Assembly: GCF_016907925.1 (NCBI RefSeq)
Contig: NZ_JAFBCZ010000010.1
Location: forward strand, 1 to 64,000
Direction: 5' to 3'
Source of the DNA: Herpetosiphon giganteus
GTDB lineage: Bacteria > Chloroflexota > Chloroflexia > Chloroflexales > Herpetosiphonaceae
DNA: 64,000 nucleotides
Position numbers and translations under genes: made by a program. Of this stretch, positions 1 through 8,457 are shown one piece after another (position 1 is the first letter of the stretch; every line of letters begins with the position of its first letter). Below the pieces are notes generated by a model. The model had not been told where the DNA came from. It saw only the letters and a program-made list of their open reading frames with translations, and did no database searches.

Positions 1-126
1 GGCTTTGTCGCCGCATGTTTTAATTGTTTGTTACAGATAACAAATGGAACACTATCGTTCCTCGATTTCGTGATTTGAACTAGCAACAGTGGTTAAATAC
101 CACTATCTCGTAAATCATAAAAATGA

Positions 127-435
127 GGTGGAATACTTATAATTGGGGTAGAAGATAACGAAAGTAACGAAATAATAGGCATAGAAAATATATCAAATCC
201 TGATGATCAGAGAAATTTCTTACGCGAAATAAGTGAGATAGTTATATCTTATGTAAAACCAAAACCCTATTATCATATAAATTTCATTGAAGATGAAGAT
301 AAAATAATTGCAATAATTAATATTTATACTGCAAGAAATATATGTTATATCAACGGTAAAGTACCAATTAGAAGTGGAGAATCATCATATTATCTATCAG
401 ATCAGGCGGACATAGATAATCTAATTGCATCTTGA
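127..435 (+). pseudogene. Remnant of an AlbA_2/Schlafen-type putative DNA-binding protein
   Basis: The open frame encodes about 102 residues ending at TGA 433-435. It begins GGILIIGVEDNES, which matches the core of AlbA_2 (Schlafen AAA_4) domains, and later reads YINGKVPIRSGESSYY, which matches the domain's C-terminal strand (pattern hGxhYhRxGss). An in-frame TGA lies directly upstream at 124-126 and no ATG, GTG or TTG start was found in the frame. A one-base change near 124 would join it to an AAT-GA codon pair of the kind expected before the Gly-Gly. The DNA is much richer in A and T than the genes that follow. It is therefore read as the decayed 3' end of an acquired gene. The family call rests on motif resemblance only. 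Confidence 0.45.
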
Positions 436-573
436 CAGCAAAAGAATAATGCTAGCTAGTAGGTTATATCTTAAAAATATTATTAAACTTATATCAAACC
501 AGAATAATCACACAAATCTGTGCAATCTGTGGCTCAAAAACTTAACCTTCGTTCCCTTCGCATTCTTCGTGGT

Positions 574-623
574 TAAAAAATTAAATCCACCGTGGCTCAA
601 GCGCTGATCCACGGTGGATTTAA
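574..623 (-). terminator. Intrinsic terminator after the 625-1155 gene
   Basis: A perfect 15-bp inverted repeat (581-595 and 609-623) has a 13-nt loop. On the minus strand it is followed by a run of six T. It begins two bases past the stop codon of the minus-strand gene. Confidence 0.8.
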
Positions 624-624
624 T

Positions 625-1155
625 TTAGGCCGACCAACCCCAGCCAACGCCATCGGGCTTGGCATCGGCACTAGGCATGGTGCGGGTCAAGCGCCAAACT
701 TGACGGGTGGTGGGATCGGTAATTTGAAAAAGAGCTTGGGTTTCGGTTTGATCGATCAACAAAAATTCGAGGTTTAAATTTGAATGCGGATTATTGAGCC
801 ATTGCTCAATTTCTTGGATGTAGCGTTGAGGCTGCTGGGCAAAAAGTGCATCGCCTTCGCCCAAACCAAGGCTTGCCGCCTTGTGATCAAGCTCCAGCAT
901 AATTGCGCTATTCAGCATATCGGCAATTTCGTGGGCGCTACTTTCCTCGCGATTGGTGCGAACACACACATATTCGGCCAAATCGACCGGCTCGCCATGC
1001 TCTGCAACCGGGTGCAGTGGAAACGTAGCCAACGGGAAGCCAAGCTGATCGGGGTGGAGCGGTTCTGATACGGCGGTACAGACTTGCGAATCGGTCGCCG
1101 CAATCACCAACCATTGGTCGCTGGTTGGATGATGTAACAACATCCGGCGTTCCAT
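625..1155 (-). CDS. Hypothetical protein (176 aa)
   Basis: A soluble protein of 176 residues with no family I recognise. The start at 1155 (MERRMLLHHPT) is chosen because a GGAG box lies a few bases upstream; the frame stays open a further 28 codons upstream without a comparable site. The middle is acidic (ADMLNSAIMLELDHK) and the C-terminal third looks like a small alpha/beta domain (FLLIDQTETQALFQI, then RQVWRLTRTM). It has no signal peptide or membrane segment. It is a single gene closed by its own terminator, with an AT-rich 260-bp region upstream that separates it from the next minus-strand gene. Codon use resembles the neighbours, so it is probably a real lineage-specific gene. Confidence 0.7.
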   Translation of the reverse strand: MERRMLLHHPTSDQWLVIAATDSQVCTAVSEPLHPDQLGFPLATFPLHPVAEHGEPVDLAEYVCVRTNREESSAHEIADMLNSAIMLELDHKAASLGLGEGDALFAQQPQRYIQEIEQWLNNPHSNLNLEFLLIDQTETQALFQITDPTTRQVWRLTRTMPSADAKPDGVGWGWSA

Positions 1156-1356
1156 ATAGACTCCTCTGCGCATCGTTGAGAAAGGAGAATCAACGTTATT
1201 TTGGATGTTTCTCGCAATGCGTGCTGTATTATAACCCAAGTTATAAAAATAATTAATAGATCGTTATGTATATAGCTCGCTACAGCAACATTCATCGGTG
1301 ACGTTAATATGCCTAATTTGATATATATTTGACGCATAAATAGCAAGAAGTGGCGC

Positions 1357-1394
1357 TTAAAAGCAAATAACGTGGCGTACCACGTTATTTGCTT
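1357..1394 (-). terminator. Intrinsic terminator after the GNAT gene
   Basis: A perfect 15-bp inverted repeat (1361-1375 and 1380-1394) has a 4-nt loop and a short T run on the minus-strand exit side. It lies 20 bp past the stop of the minus-strand GNAT gene. Confidence 0.8.
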
Positions 1395-1414
1395 ATTAAT
1401 ATTTGATTATGTAT

Positions 1415-2299
1415 TTATTGCGCTACGACATCGCGACGTAAGCTAACCATTTCATGAGATAAACGAAAGCCAACTTTTTCGTATAAACCCCGCGCCGTTG
1501 GATTATCTTGGTCAACAACTAATTCAAGTTCCTGAATTTCAGGCGCACTAAAAATCCATGTCAAACAATGCTGCATAATCTTGGTGGCAATTCCACGGCC
1601 ACGAGCAATCGGCGCAACCCCAACAAATTCAATCCCTGCTTCGGCAAATTCTGGTTGGCGTTCGGTATAAATGTAGCCCAACAATTGTTCACCGTCACGC
1701 ATAATAAATACTTGACGATCCTGATTAATTCGTTCGAGAATTTGGCTGCCGCTATAGTAAGTTTGGGGGAATAATTGATCATGCAATTCGCAGAAGGCTG
1801 CGTGTAATTCTGCTGGCAACGCTTCAACATCACTCTTGGTTGCATGGTCAGTTAATTGTGAACGTTTGTAGGCGAGAATTGCGTGGGTATTGCGCTGGTA
1901 AAATTGCTGGCGCGCAGCCCAATCACGCACAAATTGATTTTGCAAATTGCAAAAAATATCAATCATGGTGACATGTGGCTTTAGCTCGGGCAATAATTCA
2001 GCCAGCAAGCTATCGGCAAGCTCAAAGCGCTGGTCGCCTAAGGCAATTGGCCCCCATAAGAAAGCGCGGCCAGTATCCGAAATTTGCTCTAGGCCAATCA
2101 AGCCTTGCAATTGGTCATCGGCGCTAGCTAAGGCAAATTGTTGTTCGATTGGAAACTCAAGCTCACGCCATGTTTGGGCAATTTGATCAGCTTGCGCGCC
2201 AGCAAAGCCCAAATGGGTGCTTGGTTCGTGCTGAAATTGGGCCATAAACGCGGCTGCTTGGTCAATCTGGTCTGGTTGCATACGGTTAATCGTTGGCAT
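1415..2299 (-). CDS. GNAT family N-acetyltransferase, two-domain
   Basis: A 294-residue protein whose C-terminal half is a clear GNAT domain. It has the acetyl-CoA pyrophosphate loop (VGVAPIARGRGIATKIM, about residues 227-243) followed by DNPTARGLYEKVGF, the usual beta5-alpha4 ending. The N-terminal 140 residues resemble a second, degenerate GNAT fold (FLWGPIAL), as in tandem-GNAT enzymes. It would transfer an acetyl group from acetyl-CoA to an amine; the acceptor cannot be read from the sequence. The start is supported by GAGGT a few bases before the ATG. It is divergent from holB, with the promoter region between them, and monocistronic with its own terminator. Confidence 0.85.
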   Translation of the reverse strand: MPTINRMQPDQIDQAAAFMAQFQHEPSTHLGFAGAQADQIAQTWRELEFPIEQQFALASADDQLQGLIGLEQISDTGRAFLWGPIALGDQRFELADSLLAELLPELKPHVTMIDIFCNLQNQFVRDWAARQQFYQRNTHAILAYKRSQLTDHATKSDVEALPAELHAAFCELHDQLFPQTYYSGSQILERINQDRQVFIMRDGEQLLGYIYTERQPEFAEAGIEFVGVAPIARGRGIATKIMQHCLTWIFSAPEIQELELVVDQDNPTARGLYEKVGFRLSHEMVSLRRDVVAQ

Positions 2300-2322
2300 C
2301 TATCTACCTCACATTCGGCTAT

Positions 2323-2351
2323 TTGGTACTGAGCTATTTTCTTGGTATCAT
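2323..2351 (+). promoter_or_regulatory. Sigma70-type promoter for holB
   Basis: TTGGTA (2323-2328), a 17-bp spacer, then TATCAT (2346-2351) with an extended-10 TGG. Transcription from here would begin near 2358, which places the ATG at 2350 upstream of the transcript and favours the GTG at 2395 as the holB start. Confidence 0.55.
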
Positions 2352-2394
2352 GGCAAAACGAGATCATTCGTTGGATGGATTGGAGCGTACAGCG

Positions 2395-3420
2395 GTGGGA
2401 GCATGGAATATCATCGGAAATGAGTGGGCAGTTGAATTATTACGCTTGGCAATTGCCCGTAATTCGGCCAGCCATGCCTATTTACTCACCGGTTTGCCCA
2501 ATATTGGCAAAGCAACCTTGGCTTTGCACATCGCCCAAGCGCTCAATTGCGAGCACAACAATGGCGATGTTTGTGGCGAATGTCGCGCCTGCAAGCGGAT
2601 TGCCAAAGGCAATTTCCCCGATGTGCGGATTGTTGGCTTGGCCGAACAAGCAGCCCAACAAAAAGCCAGCGAAAGCGTCAAAACCCGCTTGGGCATTGAC
2701 ACCGTGCGCGAATGGCAGGCTGATATTGCCCTACGGCCATACGAAGGGCGACGGCGGGTTTTTATTATGCACGACGCAGAAACCATGACCGAACAAGCAG
2801 CCAATGCCTTGCTCAAAACGCTTGAAGAACCACCACCGTTTGCTACCTTGATTTTGGTTGCCAATAGCGCTGGCGATTTGTTGCCAACGATCACGTCGCG
2901 CTGCCATGTGCTGAAACTGCGCCCAGTGCCGCGCCAACAAGTGACCAAAGCATTAATCGAACGCTGGCAAATTGCCCCCGCCGATGCGGCGATTGTGGCC
3001 GCTTGGAGCGCAGGCCGCATTGGCTGGGCCGCGACGGTAGCCCAATCGCCCGACCTACTGCAAGCCCGCGCCGAACAACTTGAGAGTTTGATCGAATTGC
3101 CAAGTAAGCCGTTGGTCGAGCGCTTCAAATGGGCCGAAAGCTGGAGCAAAGCCAATCGCGAGCGCGATGAACTTTTTGCGATGCTCGAATTATGGCAAGT
3201 GTGGTGGCGCGATGTGCTATTGACCGCCGCTGGCACGCAACAAGGCCTGATTAATATCGATCGGGTTGAGGATTTGCAAGCGCTCGCTCGCCTGCCCTTG
3301 CCAGCAATTCATAAAACGCTCAAAGGCATCAACGATGCGGTGACTCAAATTCGCGAGAATGTCAGTCCTCAATTGGCGCTCGAAGGCGTTTTGCTCAATT
3401 TAGCTGGGGCGAAGGGGTAG
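2395..3420 (+). CDS. holB: DNA polymerase III subunit delta'
   Basis: Clamp-loader subunit delta' of the replicative polymerase, a AAA+ protein that acts with tau/gamma and delta to load the beta clamp. From the GTG start (341 aa) it shows a Walker A-like loop GLPNIGKAT (33-41), a four-Cys zinc module (Cys 52, 60, 63, 66), the box NALLKTLEEPP and the SRC motif (TITSRCH) typical of delta' and gamma. The length fits the family. The GTG at 2395 has GGAG about 10 bases upstream and lies downstream of the predicted promoter; alternative in-frame starts are at 2350 and 2293. The gene stands alone between a divergent GNAT gene and a repeat-rich spacer. Confidence 0.9.
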   Translation: MGAWNIIGNEWAVELLRLAIARNSASHAYLLTGLPNIGKATLALHIAQALNCEHNNGDVCGECRACKRIAKGNFPDVRIVGLAEQAAQQKASESVKTRLGIDTVREWQADIALRPYEGRRRVFIMHDAETMTEQAANALLKTLEEPPPFATLILVANSAGDLLPTITSRCHVLKLRPVPRQQVTKALIERWQIAPADAAIVAAWSAGRIGWAATVAQSPDLLQARAEQLESLIELPSKPLVERFKWAESWSKANRERDELFAMLELWQVWWRDVLLTAAGTQQGLINIDRVEDLQALARLPLPAIHKTLKGINDAVTQIRENVSPQLALEGVLLNLAGAKG

Positions 3421-3824
3421 CGTTTGATCCACGAAGGGCACGAAGCGCACGAAGGACGGAAACCACGAAGAGCGCGAAGGACACGAAGATGGGGCTATTG
3501 GCTTTTGGCTCTAGGCTGCATCCCTCATCTTTCATCCTTTCTCTGCGCCTCTGCGTTAAGAAGAACGTTTTTGGCCACAGATTGCACAGATTATTCCGAT
3601 AGCCCATAGCCCTACTTCTCTCTGCGCCTCTGCGTTAAATGGTGATCCACGAAGAACACGAAGGTTCAGTTTTTTCGCCACGAATTACACGAATTGCACG
3701 AAGCATGTTCCGATAGCCTAGAGCCTTCAGCCAAGAGCCTTTTTGCCCTCTGACTTTTGATGTTTGACTTTGGCCTTCATCGCTCTCTCTGACCCCTATG
3801 TTCTATGCTCTATGTTCTATGTTC
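3421..3824. repeat. Mosaic of short word-like intergenic repeats
   Basis: A 404-bp gene-free stretch built of short repeated phrases. It holds CACGAAG-type 9-mers (3425-3490, 3646-3665), CTCTGCGCCTCTGCGTTAA twice (near 3540 and 3621), CACAGATTGCACAGATT (near 3576), ACGAATTACACGAATTGCAC (near 3681), GATAGCCTA or GATAGCCCATAGCC (near 3598 and 3713), and TCTATG[TC]TCTATG runs (near 3798-3826). The same phrases recur near 540, 16160-16385, 47340-47695, 51205-51357 and 55830-55985. No coding potential or transposase is seen. The open frames crossing it are produced by the repeats. Confidence 0.75.
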
Positions 3825-4859
3825 TTATTGGGGAACCCGCGTCATGCCGCCGATGTCGCCTGGCTCTTCGATTAACACTGGTGGATTGCCCGCCAAATCC
3901 ATCTGCCAAAGGCCGGAGAACGTCCAAACGTACAACAGCGAACCATCGAGCACAATCCGAGGATCTTCGAAGATTTCGCGATTGACTGCTTTACCTTGGC
4001 CAGTTGCGACATCGACCGACCAGACTTGCCAACCCAAACCATGCGCCGCCGCAGGCTTGACGAACCAATCGACCCAACTTGGCTCGCGTTGGCTAAGCGT
4101 CAAGGGGCTTGCGGCCAGATAAATCGTTTTGCCATCTGGCGACCAAATCGGCGCTTCCAAGGCACTGACCAATTCTGGTTGGTCGAACAACACCCGTTCT
4201 TGCTTGGTTTGGAGATCGTAGAGATAGAGGGTTGGATAAATGCCATCACGGGTACGCACAAACGCCATTTGCCTGCCATCTGGCGAAATCGAAGGAAAGG
4301 TTCCGGTCATAACGATGGTTTGTTGCGTGCCGCTAGCAACATCAATCGCAACGATTGAGCTACCAGATTGCAAAAAGACCCCATCGTTATCAAAGCGCAA
4401 AGTCTGATAGACCCCATACAAGGTTTTGCCATCTGGCGACCAAACCGGCGTATCGAGTGAATCATAAATTTGCTGGCCATCGCGTTTGCCAGCCTCGGGC
4501 ACAAACAACGCTTTGCTGGCTCCACCATCAACCGAAAGTTGGTTGGCGTGATTGACTGGAACCACAAATGGCTGTTCTGCGCTTGGGGTTGGCACAGGAG
4601 GCCGATACGAATAGACTACACTTTTGCCATCGGGGGCAATGCTGGGGAAGGTTGAATAGGCATTGGGCGCTTCGTTGGTTAATTGCGTCCACTGTTTGGC
4701 GGGCAAATCGAAGCGCCACAAATCGCCACCGCGCGAGATAATCAGCGAAATAGTGCCAAGCGTGGGAGCAGCGGCAGCTGGCGGCGTGACCGTCGGCGAG
4801 CTAGCAGCCCCACAACTCGACAAGAGAATACAAACAAGAACACAAATCATGAATCGCAT
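3825..4859 (-). CDS. Lipoprotein with WD40-like (PD40/TolB-type) beta-propeller
   Basis: A 344-residue protein with a lipoprotein signal: hydrophobic N-terminus and lipobox LSSC, with the lipidated Cys at residue 16. A Pro/Ala/Thr-rich linker follows. The rest carries repeated propeller signatures SxxPDGK: SIAPDGKSVVYS, WSPDGKTLYGV, SISPDGRQMAFV and WSPDGKTIYLA. These are the marks of PD40/TolB-like propellers. It probably sits on the outer face of the membrane; its ligand is unknown. Its ATG lies three bases after the stop of the upstream GNAT gene, so the two are probably cotranscribed and translationally coupled. Confidence 0.85.
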   Translation of the reverse strand: MRFMICVLVCILLSSCGAASSPTVTPPAAAAPTLGTISLIISRGGDLWRFDLPAKQWTQLTNEAPNAYSTFPSIAPDGKSVVYSYRPPVPTPSAEQPFVVPVNHANQLSVDGGASKALFVPEAGKRDGQQIYDSLDTPVWSPDGKTLYGVYQTLRFDNDGVFLQSGSSIVAIDVASGTQQTIVMTGTFPSISPDGRQMAFVRTRDGIYPTLYLYDLQTKQERVLFDQPELVSALEAPIWSPDGKTIYLAASPLTLSQREPSWVDWFVKPAAAHGLGWQVWSVDVATGQGKAVNREIFEDPRIVLDGSLLYVWTFSGLWQMDLAGNPPVLIEEPGDIGGMTRVPQ

Positions 4860-4862
4860 GAA

Positions 4863-5939
4863 TTATCGCTCGCGGAGATAGAGCGCGATATCAGTGCCCT
4901 GATTATTGCGCGGATCGATATAGGCCTTGGGAATAAATCCAACTCGCTCGAAACCTGCTTGCTCGTAGGCCGCAGGCAACGCCGGATGATCAAGCGGCAC
5001 ATGCCCAAGCAACTGGTTGGCAAAATGGTTGGCTGGTAATTGGCGCAGCATCTCATTCAACAAGATCGGCGCTTGCTCGATATGGCCTGCTGCCAAATAA
5101 CAATCAACCAAAAGTTGATGTTGCTGGTAATAGGGGTTTGGCCATGGATAAACTGGTGGCATAATGCTGCCCCAGCCAACAATCGCCCCGCTGGCAGCGG
5201 TCAGGCCCGTTAATACCGCCACATCGCCCTCTTGTTGCTCGAAGGCTGGAAAGAAATCGTCGGCTCCAATATTGGCATCACCAAGCATTTGCAAGCCGTA
5301 ATGGCGCACAATCCGATTATCTGGCGCATTGAACAACGATAATAACAATGGCACATCGGCCCGATCCGATGATCGCATAAAGACCGCGGTACTGGGCGCA
5401 AATAAATGCTTGAGGAAGTTTTCGGGCGAATCGCCATCGCTAATGCGCCATGCAATGCGATTGCCTGTGCGGCTACTTTCGCTTTCATTAATCGTCACAA
5501 AATGATACTGCTCATAAAACGACATGGCACTATCATTATGTTCAGTGCTAATAATGAGCGCTTGACCGCCACTTGCCTCAAAATCGTTAATCGCCAACTT
5601 CAACAACTTACTAGCCAAGCCTCGGCGACGATACGGCTCAGCTGTATACACCCGATGAATCGAACCCAATTGTGGACAGAATTTTGAACGACACAGCAGC
5701 ATAGCGCTCACAGGCCGTCCCTGCACTTGGGCCAAATACCATACATCTTGGCTAAAGCGCAGCCCAACAAGGCGCAGGTGCATATCAAATGACCAACGCC
5801 ATGCCACCGCCGGATCTTCACCCCATCGGTGATAAAGCTCCTCAAGCGGTTGGGCAAATTCAGAAGCAAGCGGTTGGATGCGCGAGAGGACTGCCTCAGT
5901 TCCTGCACCCAGAGCAATCCGCGCAACTTCTTCGTACAT
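4863..5939 (-). CDS. GNAT family N-acetyltransferase
   Basis: A 358-residue acetyltransferase. An N-terminal GNAT domain contains RVYTAEPYRRRGLASKLL, the acetyl-CoA binding loop, followed by IISTEHNDSAMSFYEQYHF. The C-terminal half looks like a second, degenerate GNAT domain (AVLTGLTAASGAIVGWGSI, then AAYEQAGFERVGF). The start at 5939 (MYEEVARIAL) has GGAGGG a few bases upstream; the frame remains open for 52 codons further but lacks a comparable ribosome site there. It is the first gene of a two-gene unit with the propeller lipoprotein, and it faces away from the secreted LVIVD protein. Confidence 0.85.
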   Translation of the reverse strand: MYEEVARIALGAGTEAVLSRIQPLASEFAQPLEELYHRWGEDPAVAWRWSFDMHLRLVGLRFSQDVWYLAQVQGRPVSAMLLCRSKFCPQLGSIHRVYTAEPYRRRGLASKLLKLAINDFEASGGQALIISTEHNDSAMSFYEQYHFVTINESESSRTGNRIAWRISDGDSPENFLKHLFAPSTAVFMRSSDRADVPLLLSLFNAPDNRIVRHYGLQMLGDANIGADDFFPAFEQQEGDVAVLTGLTAASGAIVGWGSIMPPVYPWPNPYYQQHQLLVDCYLAAGHIEQAPILLNEMLRQLPANHFANQLLGHVPLDHPALPAAYEQAGFERVGFIPKAYIDPRNNQGTDIALYLRER

Positions 5940-6330
5940 CAGCGACCCTCCAAGCTCGATAGCTCGTCTGTTGGTCGCATCATACTCTAGGCCTCGCCGC
6001 TTGTCCACTACAGCCGATAGCGCAAGGATTTCGAGGCTTTGCCAAACATTCCATTGTTGGATTAATCCACAGCTCAACGACAATCCACAACGCAAATTTT
6101 AGGGGGTACAGGGGGATGAAAACCCCCTGTGTTTCCCTCCAGCGGAGGGACGGAAGGGAGGAGAATCATTGGCTAAATCACCCTATTCCTCAGAAAATCA
6201 GCATTACCATCATGGTGGTGGGAACTTATTTCAATCATTGACGTTATTCCTGCATAGGCATATGCGATTTTATTGATATGCCTTAAATTTGCCCAAGTTT
6301 TGGGAGCAACGAGGGGAATGGAGGTTGATC
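5940..6330. other. Divergent intergenic region with hairpins
   Basis: About 390 bp between divergent genes. It holds a hairpin with G5/C5 arms (6108-6115 and 6123-6130), a purine-rich stretch of GGAGGG-like words (6140-6165), and a 7-bp inverted repeat GGCATAT/ATATGCC (6258-6264 and 6276-6282). TTGACG at 6238-6243 is a possible -35 box, with no good -10 box at the right distance. I see no tRNA, riboswitch or mobile element. Confidence 0.4.
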
Positions 6331-6420
6331 ATGGCCAACACCAGGCCCAGATTCTTGCAGCAGTATTCGGGACATACTGCCTTTGGAGGTATTAGTGGTT
6401 CATCGTTTGCTTCGTTGTAG
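6331..6420 (+). CDS. Possible small ORF overlapping the LVIVD gene start
   Basis: A 29-codon ORF beginning MANTRPRFLQQYSGHTAF and ending with a Gly/Ser-rich tail. A strong GGAGG (6320-6324) sits six bases before its ATG. It overlaps the first 26 bases of the LVIVD gene in another frame, and the LVIVD ribosome site (GGAGGT 6385-6390) lies inside it. It could be a leader peptide that couples or represses translation of the next gene, or it could be chance. There is no homology information. Confidence 0.35.
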   Translation: MANTRPRFLQQYSGHTAFGGISGSSFASL

Positions 6421-8332
6421 CCTGCTCCTTACGCTTGTCGTTGGAGCTATCGCCAGCCATCATGCCACTCCGCTGGCCGCCCAAAGCCCACAGTCTAGCC
6501 CCAGCCAATTGGCAATTACTGGCCAAGTTGGCGGTGATAGCTCCACCATGATCGTTGCCGCCAACGCAGCCTATGTTGGCATCGGCCCCCGAATCGCCAC
6601 CTATGATCTTAGCAACCCCGATCAGCCAAGCCTGCACAATCAAAGCGACATCTTACCAGCCACAGTGCAAGATTTAGCGCTTGGCGATGGGTATTTGTAC
6701 GCTGCCTTGGGCTATGGCCGCGAGCATGGCTTAGCAACATTTTCATTAGCCACGCCGCTCACCCCAACCTTGGTCAGCTTTTATCAACTCGAATTATCGG
6801 CCATGACAGTTTTCAGCTATCAAAATTATGTCTATGTGCAAGTTGATGATGGCTTGAAGGTTTTTGACCTCACGAATCCGCGCCAACCACAGCTGGTTAA
6901 TCAACTCAATCAGTATGGGATTGCCAACGTCACGATTCAAGGCAATCAGGCATTTTTGAACATTCAATCGTGGCTTGCTGGATTCGATAGCCTCGATATT
7001 CTCGATTTGAGCGAGCCAATGACCCCAACGCTCAAAAGTTCAACCACGCTGGGCGATATTTTAGATATTGAAATTGCCAACGATGTTGCCTATGTCAATA
7101 CCCAACTAGGCCTGCGGGTGGTTGATATTCGCGATGCGAGCAACCCAAGCATCATCAACCAAACCGATGCTGTTGCTGGCCTGCAACTCGCAGTAAGCGA
7201 TAATACCCTCGCCATGATTGGGCTGGATTTTGCCTTACATACCTGGGATATTACCAATCCGATCACGCCGACCGAAATCGCCGCCAGCAGCGAAACGATT
7301 CTTGGATGGCCAACCAACTTAATTGCCAAACAACACCGTGGCTATGTACTGACCCGTTCTGGTCAACTCAATGTCTTTGATTGGAGCAATCGCCAAGCGC
7401 CCACTCGCATCGATACGACTGAAACCCCAGGCTGTAAAGAAAATGTGGCCTTGCAAGTTGTCGGCGATTATGCCTATGTTGCCGATTGGGGTCGTGGTTT
7501 GTGTATTGTCGATTTGCGCAACCCCAATCAGCCAACTGTTGTCGGGCGCTTCGACCTCACAACCGAGCGCAATGCAGTCAGCGATATTGCCGTCCAAGGC
7601 TCGTTGGTCTATATGGTCGATTGGAGCCATGGCATTTATGTGATCGATGTCAGCGACCCGACCGCACCAACCCAAGTCAGTTTCTTCGCAACTGCTGGCT
7701 TTCCAGCGGCAATTGCGGTCAACGGCCCAATGGTCTATGTTGGCGAATCGATCAACGATCAAGGGGTTGGTGGCAGCGTGCGAATTTTTGATCTGACTGA
7801 TTTGGCTAATCCGGTTGAGCACAGCCAGTTTTACACCAGCAAAGTTGCCCAACTCGCCGTGGTTGATCAAACCCTGTATGTGGCAGATAACGAGGGCGGC
7901 TTGCGGATTCTCGATGTGCGCAACCCAGACAATATTCAAATGCTCGGCCAATATGCCGATAACTGGTTTGCGATGGATGTGGCAATCCAGGATAACCTTG
8001 CCTTTGTAGCAACCACCGCAGGCCTCGAAATTGTCGATATTAGCAATTCGAGTGCGCCAACCTCAGTGAGTCGTTTAGAAAGTAGCTTGGTTGATGGAGT
8101 AGTCGTCGCCGCTGATCAACTGTATATTGGCGTAGATGGGGGCATTCAGCAAATCGATATTCGCCAGCCAAGCAACCCACAAATTGTTGCCAATTTGCTA
8201 CTCGCCCGCGATTCATGGATTCTGCCAGCGTTGCATGATGAGGCGATTGTAGCGCTAAGCTATCATGGTGGTGGTATGTTTGTGATTCGTGAACAACATC
8301 AACTCTTTCTGCCTGTTGTAAGCAAAAACTAA
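6395..8332 (+). CDS. Secreted LVIVD-repeat beta-propeller protein
   Basis: A protein of about 645 residues with an N-terminal signal sequence (hydrophobic LLRCSLLLTLVVGAIA, followed by an Ala-rich cleavage region). The rest is built of more than ten tandem repeats of roughly 45 residues. Each carries a strand such as LKVFDLTNPRQPQL, LRVVDIRDASNPSI, LCIVDLRNPNQPTV or IYVIDVSDPTAPTQ, the hallmark of LVIVD repeats. These form beta-propellers in exported proteins. The C-terminus (HQLFLPVVSKN) resembles the short ending LPLV seen on many exported Chloroflexota proteins. GTG 6395 is chosen because GGAGGT lies four bases upstream; TTG 6383 is the alternative but overlaps that site. No enzyme motif is visible. 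It is followed by a strong terminator. Confidence 0.85.
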   Translation: MVHRLLRCSLLLTLVVGAIASHHATPLAAQSPQSSPSQLAITGQVGGDSSTMIVAANAAYVGIGPRIATYDLSNPDQPSLHNQSDILPATVQDLALGDGYLYAALGYGREHGLATFSLATPLTPTLVSFYQLELSAMTVFSYQNYVYVQVDDGLKVFDLTNPRQPQLVNQLNQYGIANVTIQGNQAFLNIQSWLAGFDSLDILDLSEPMTPTLKSSTTLGDILDIEIANDVAYVNTQLGLRVVDIRDASNPSIINQTDAVAGLQLAVSDNTLAMIGLDFALHTWDITNPITPTEIAASSETILGWPTNLIAKQHRGYVLTRSGQLNVFDWSNRQAPTRIDTTETPGCKENVALQVVGDYAYVADWGRGLCIVDLRNPNQPTVVGRFDLTTERNAVSDIAVQGSLVYMVDWSHGIYVIDVSDPTAPTQVSFFATAGFPAAIAVNGPMVYVGESINDQGVGGSVRIFDLTDLANPVEHSQFYTSKVAQLAVVDQTLYVADNEGGLRILDVRNPDNIQMLGQYADNWFAMDVAIQDNLAFVATTAGLEIVDISNSSAPTSVSRLESSLVDGVVVAADQLYIGVDGGIQQIDIRQPSNPQIVANLLLARDSWILPALHDEAIVALSYHGGGMFVIREQHQLFLPVVSKN

Positions 8333-8348
8333 ATTAACCAGCGAATAA

Positions 8349-8400
8349 GCAACTGTTGGCGCACAATCTGCTAGAGATTGGGCCAACAGTTGCTGCTTTT
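8349..8400 (+). terminator. Intrinsic terminator of the LVIVD gene
   Basis: A 12-bp inverted repeat GCAACTGTTGGC (8349-8360) / GCCAACAGTTGC (8382-8393), followed by TGCTTTT. Confidence 0.8.
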
Positions 8401-8440
8401 AAGCATTTAACAAAAAACTTGCGTATTTTGCATGAAGCTA

Positions 8441-8449
8441 TGTTATAAT
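8441..8449 (+). promoter_or_regulatory. Extended -10 promoter of the pseudouridine synthase gene
   Basis: TGTTATAAT gives a perfect -10 box (8444-8449) with an extended TG. A possible -35 box TTGCGT at 8419-8424 has a long 19-bp spacer. Transcription would start near 8456. Confidence 0.6.
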
Positions 8450-8457
8450 GGCCCAAA

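Noticed and set aside
625-1239. Longer form of the hypothetical gene starting at 1239
   Set aside because: The extra 28 residues precede a good ribosome site and ATG at 1155, and no site supports the longer start.
3421-3610. Two short open frames of about 60-70 codons between holB and the lipoprotein
   Set aside because: The peptides (such as HEGHEAHEG) are direct translations of the CACGAAG and CTCTGCG repeats and lack ribosome sites.
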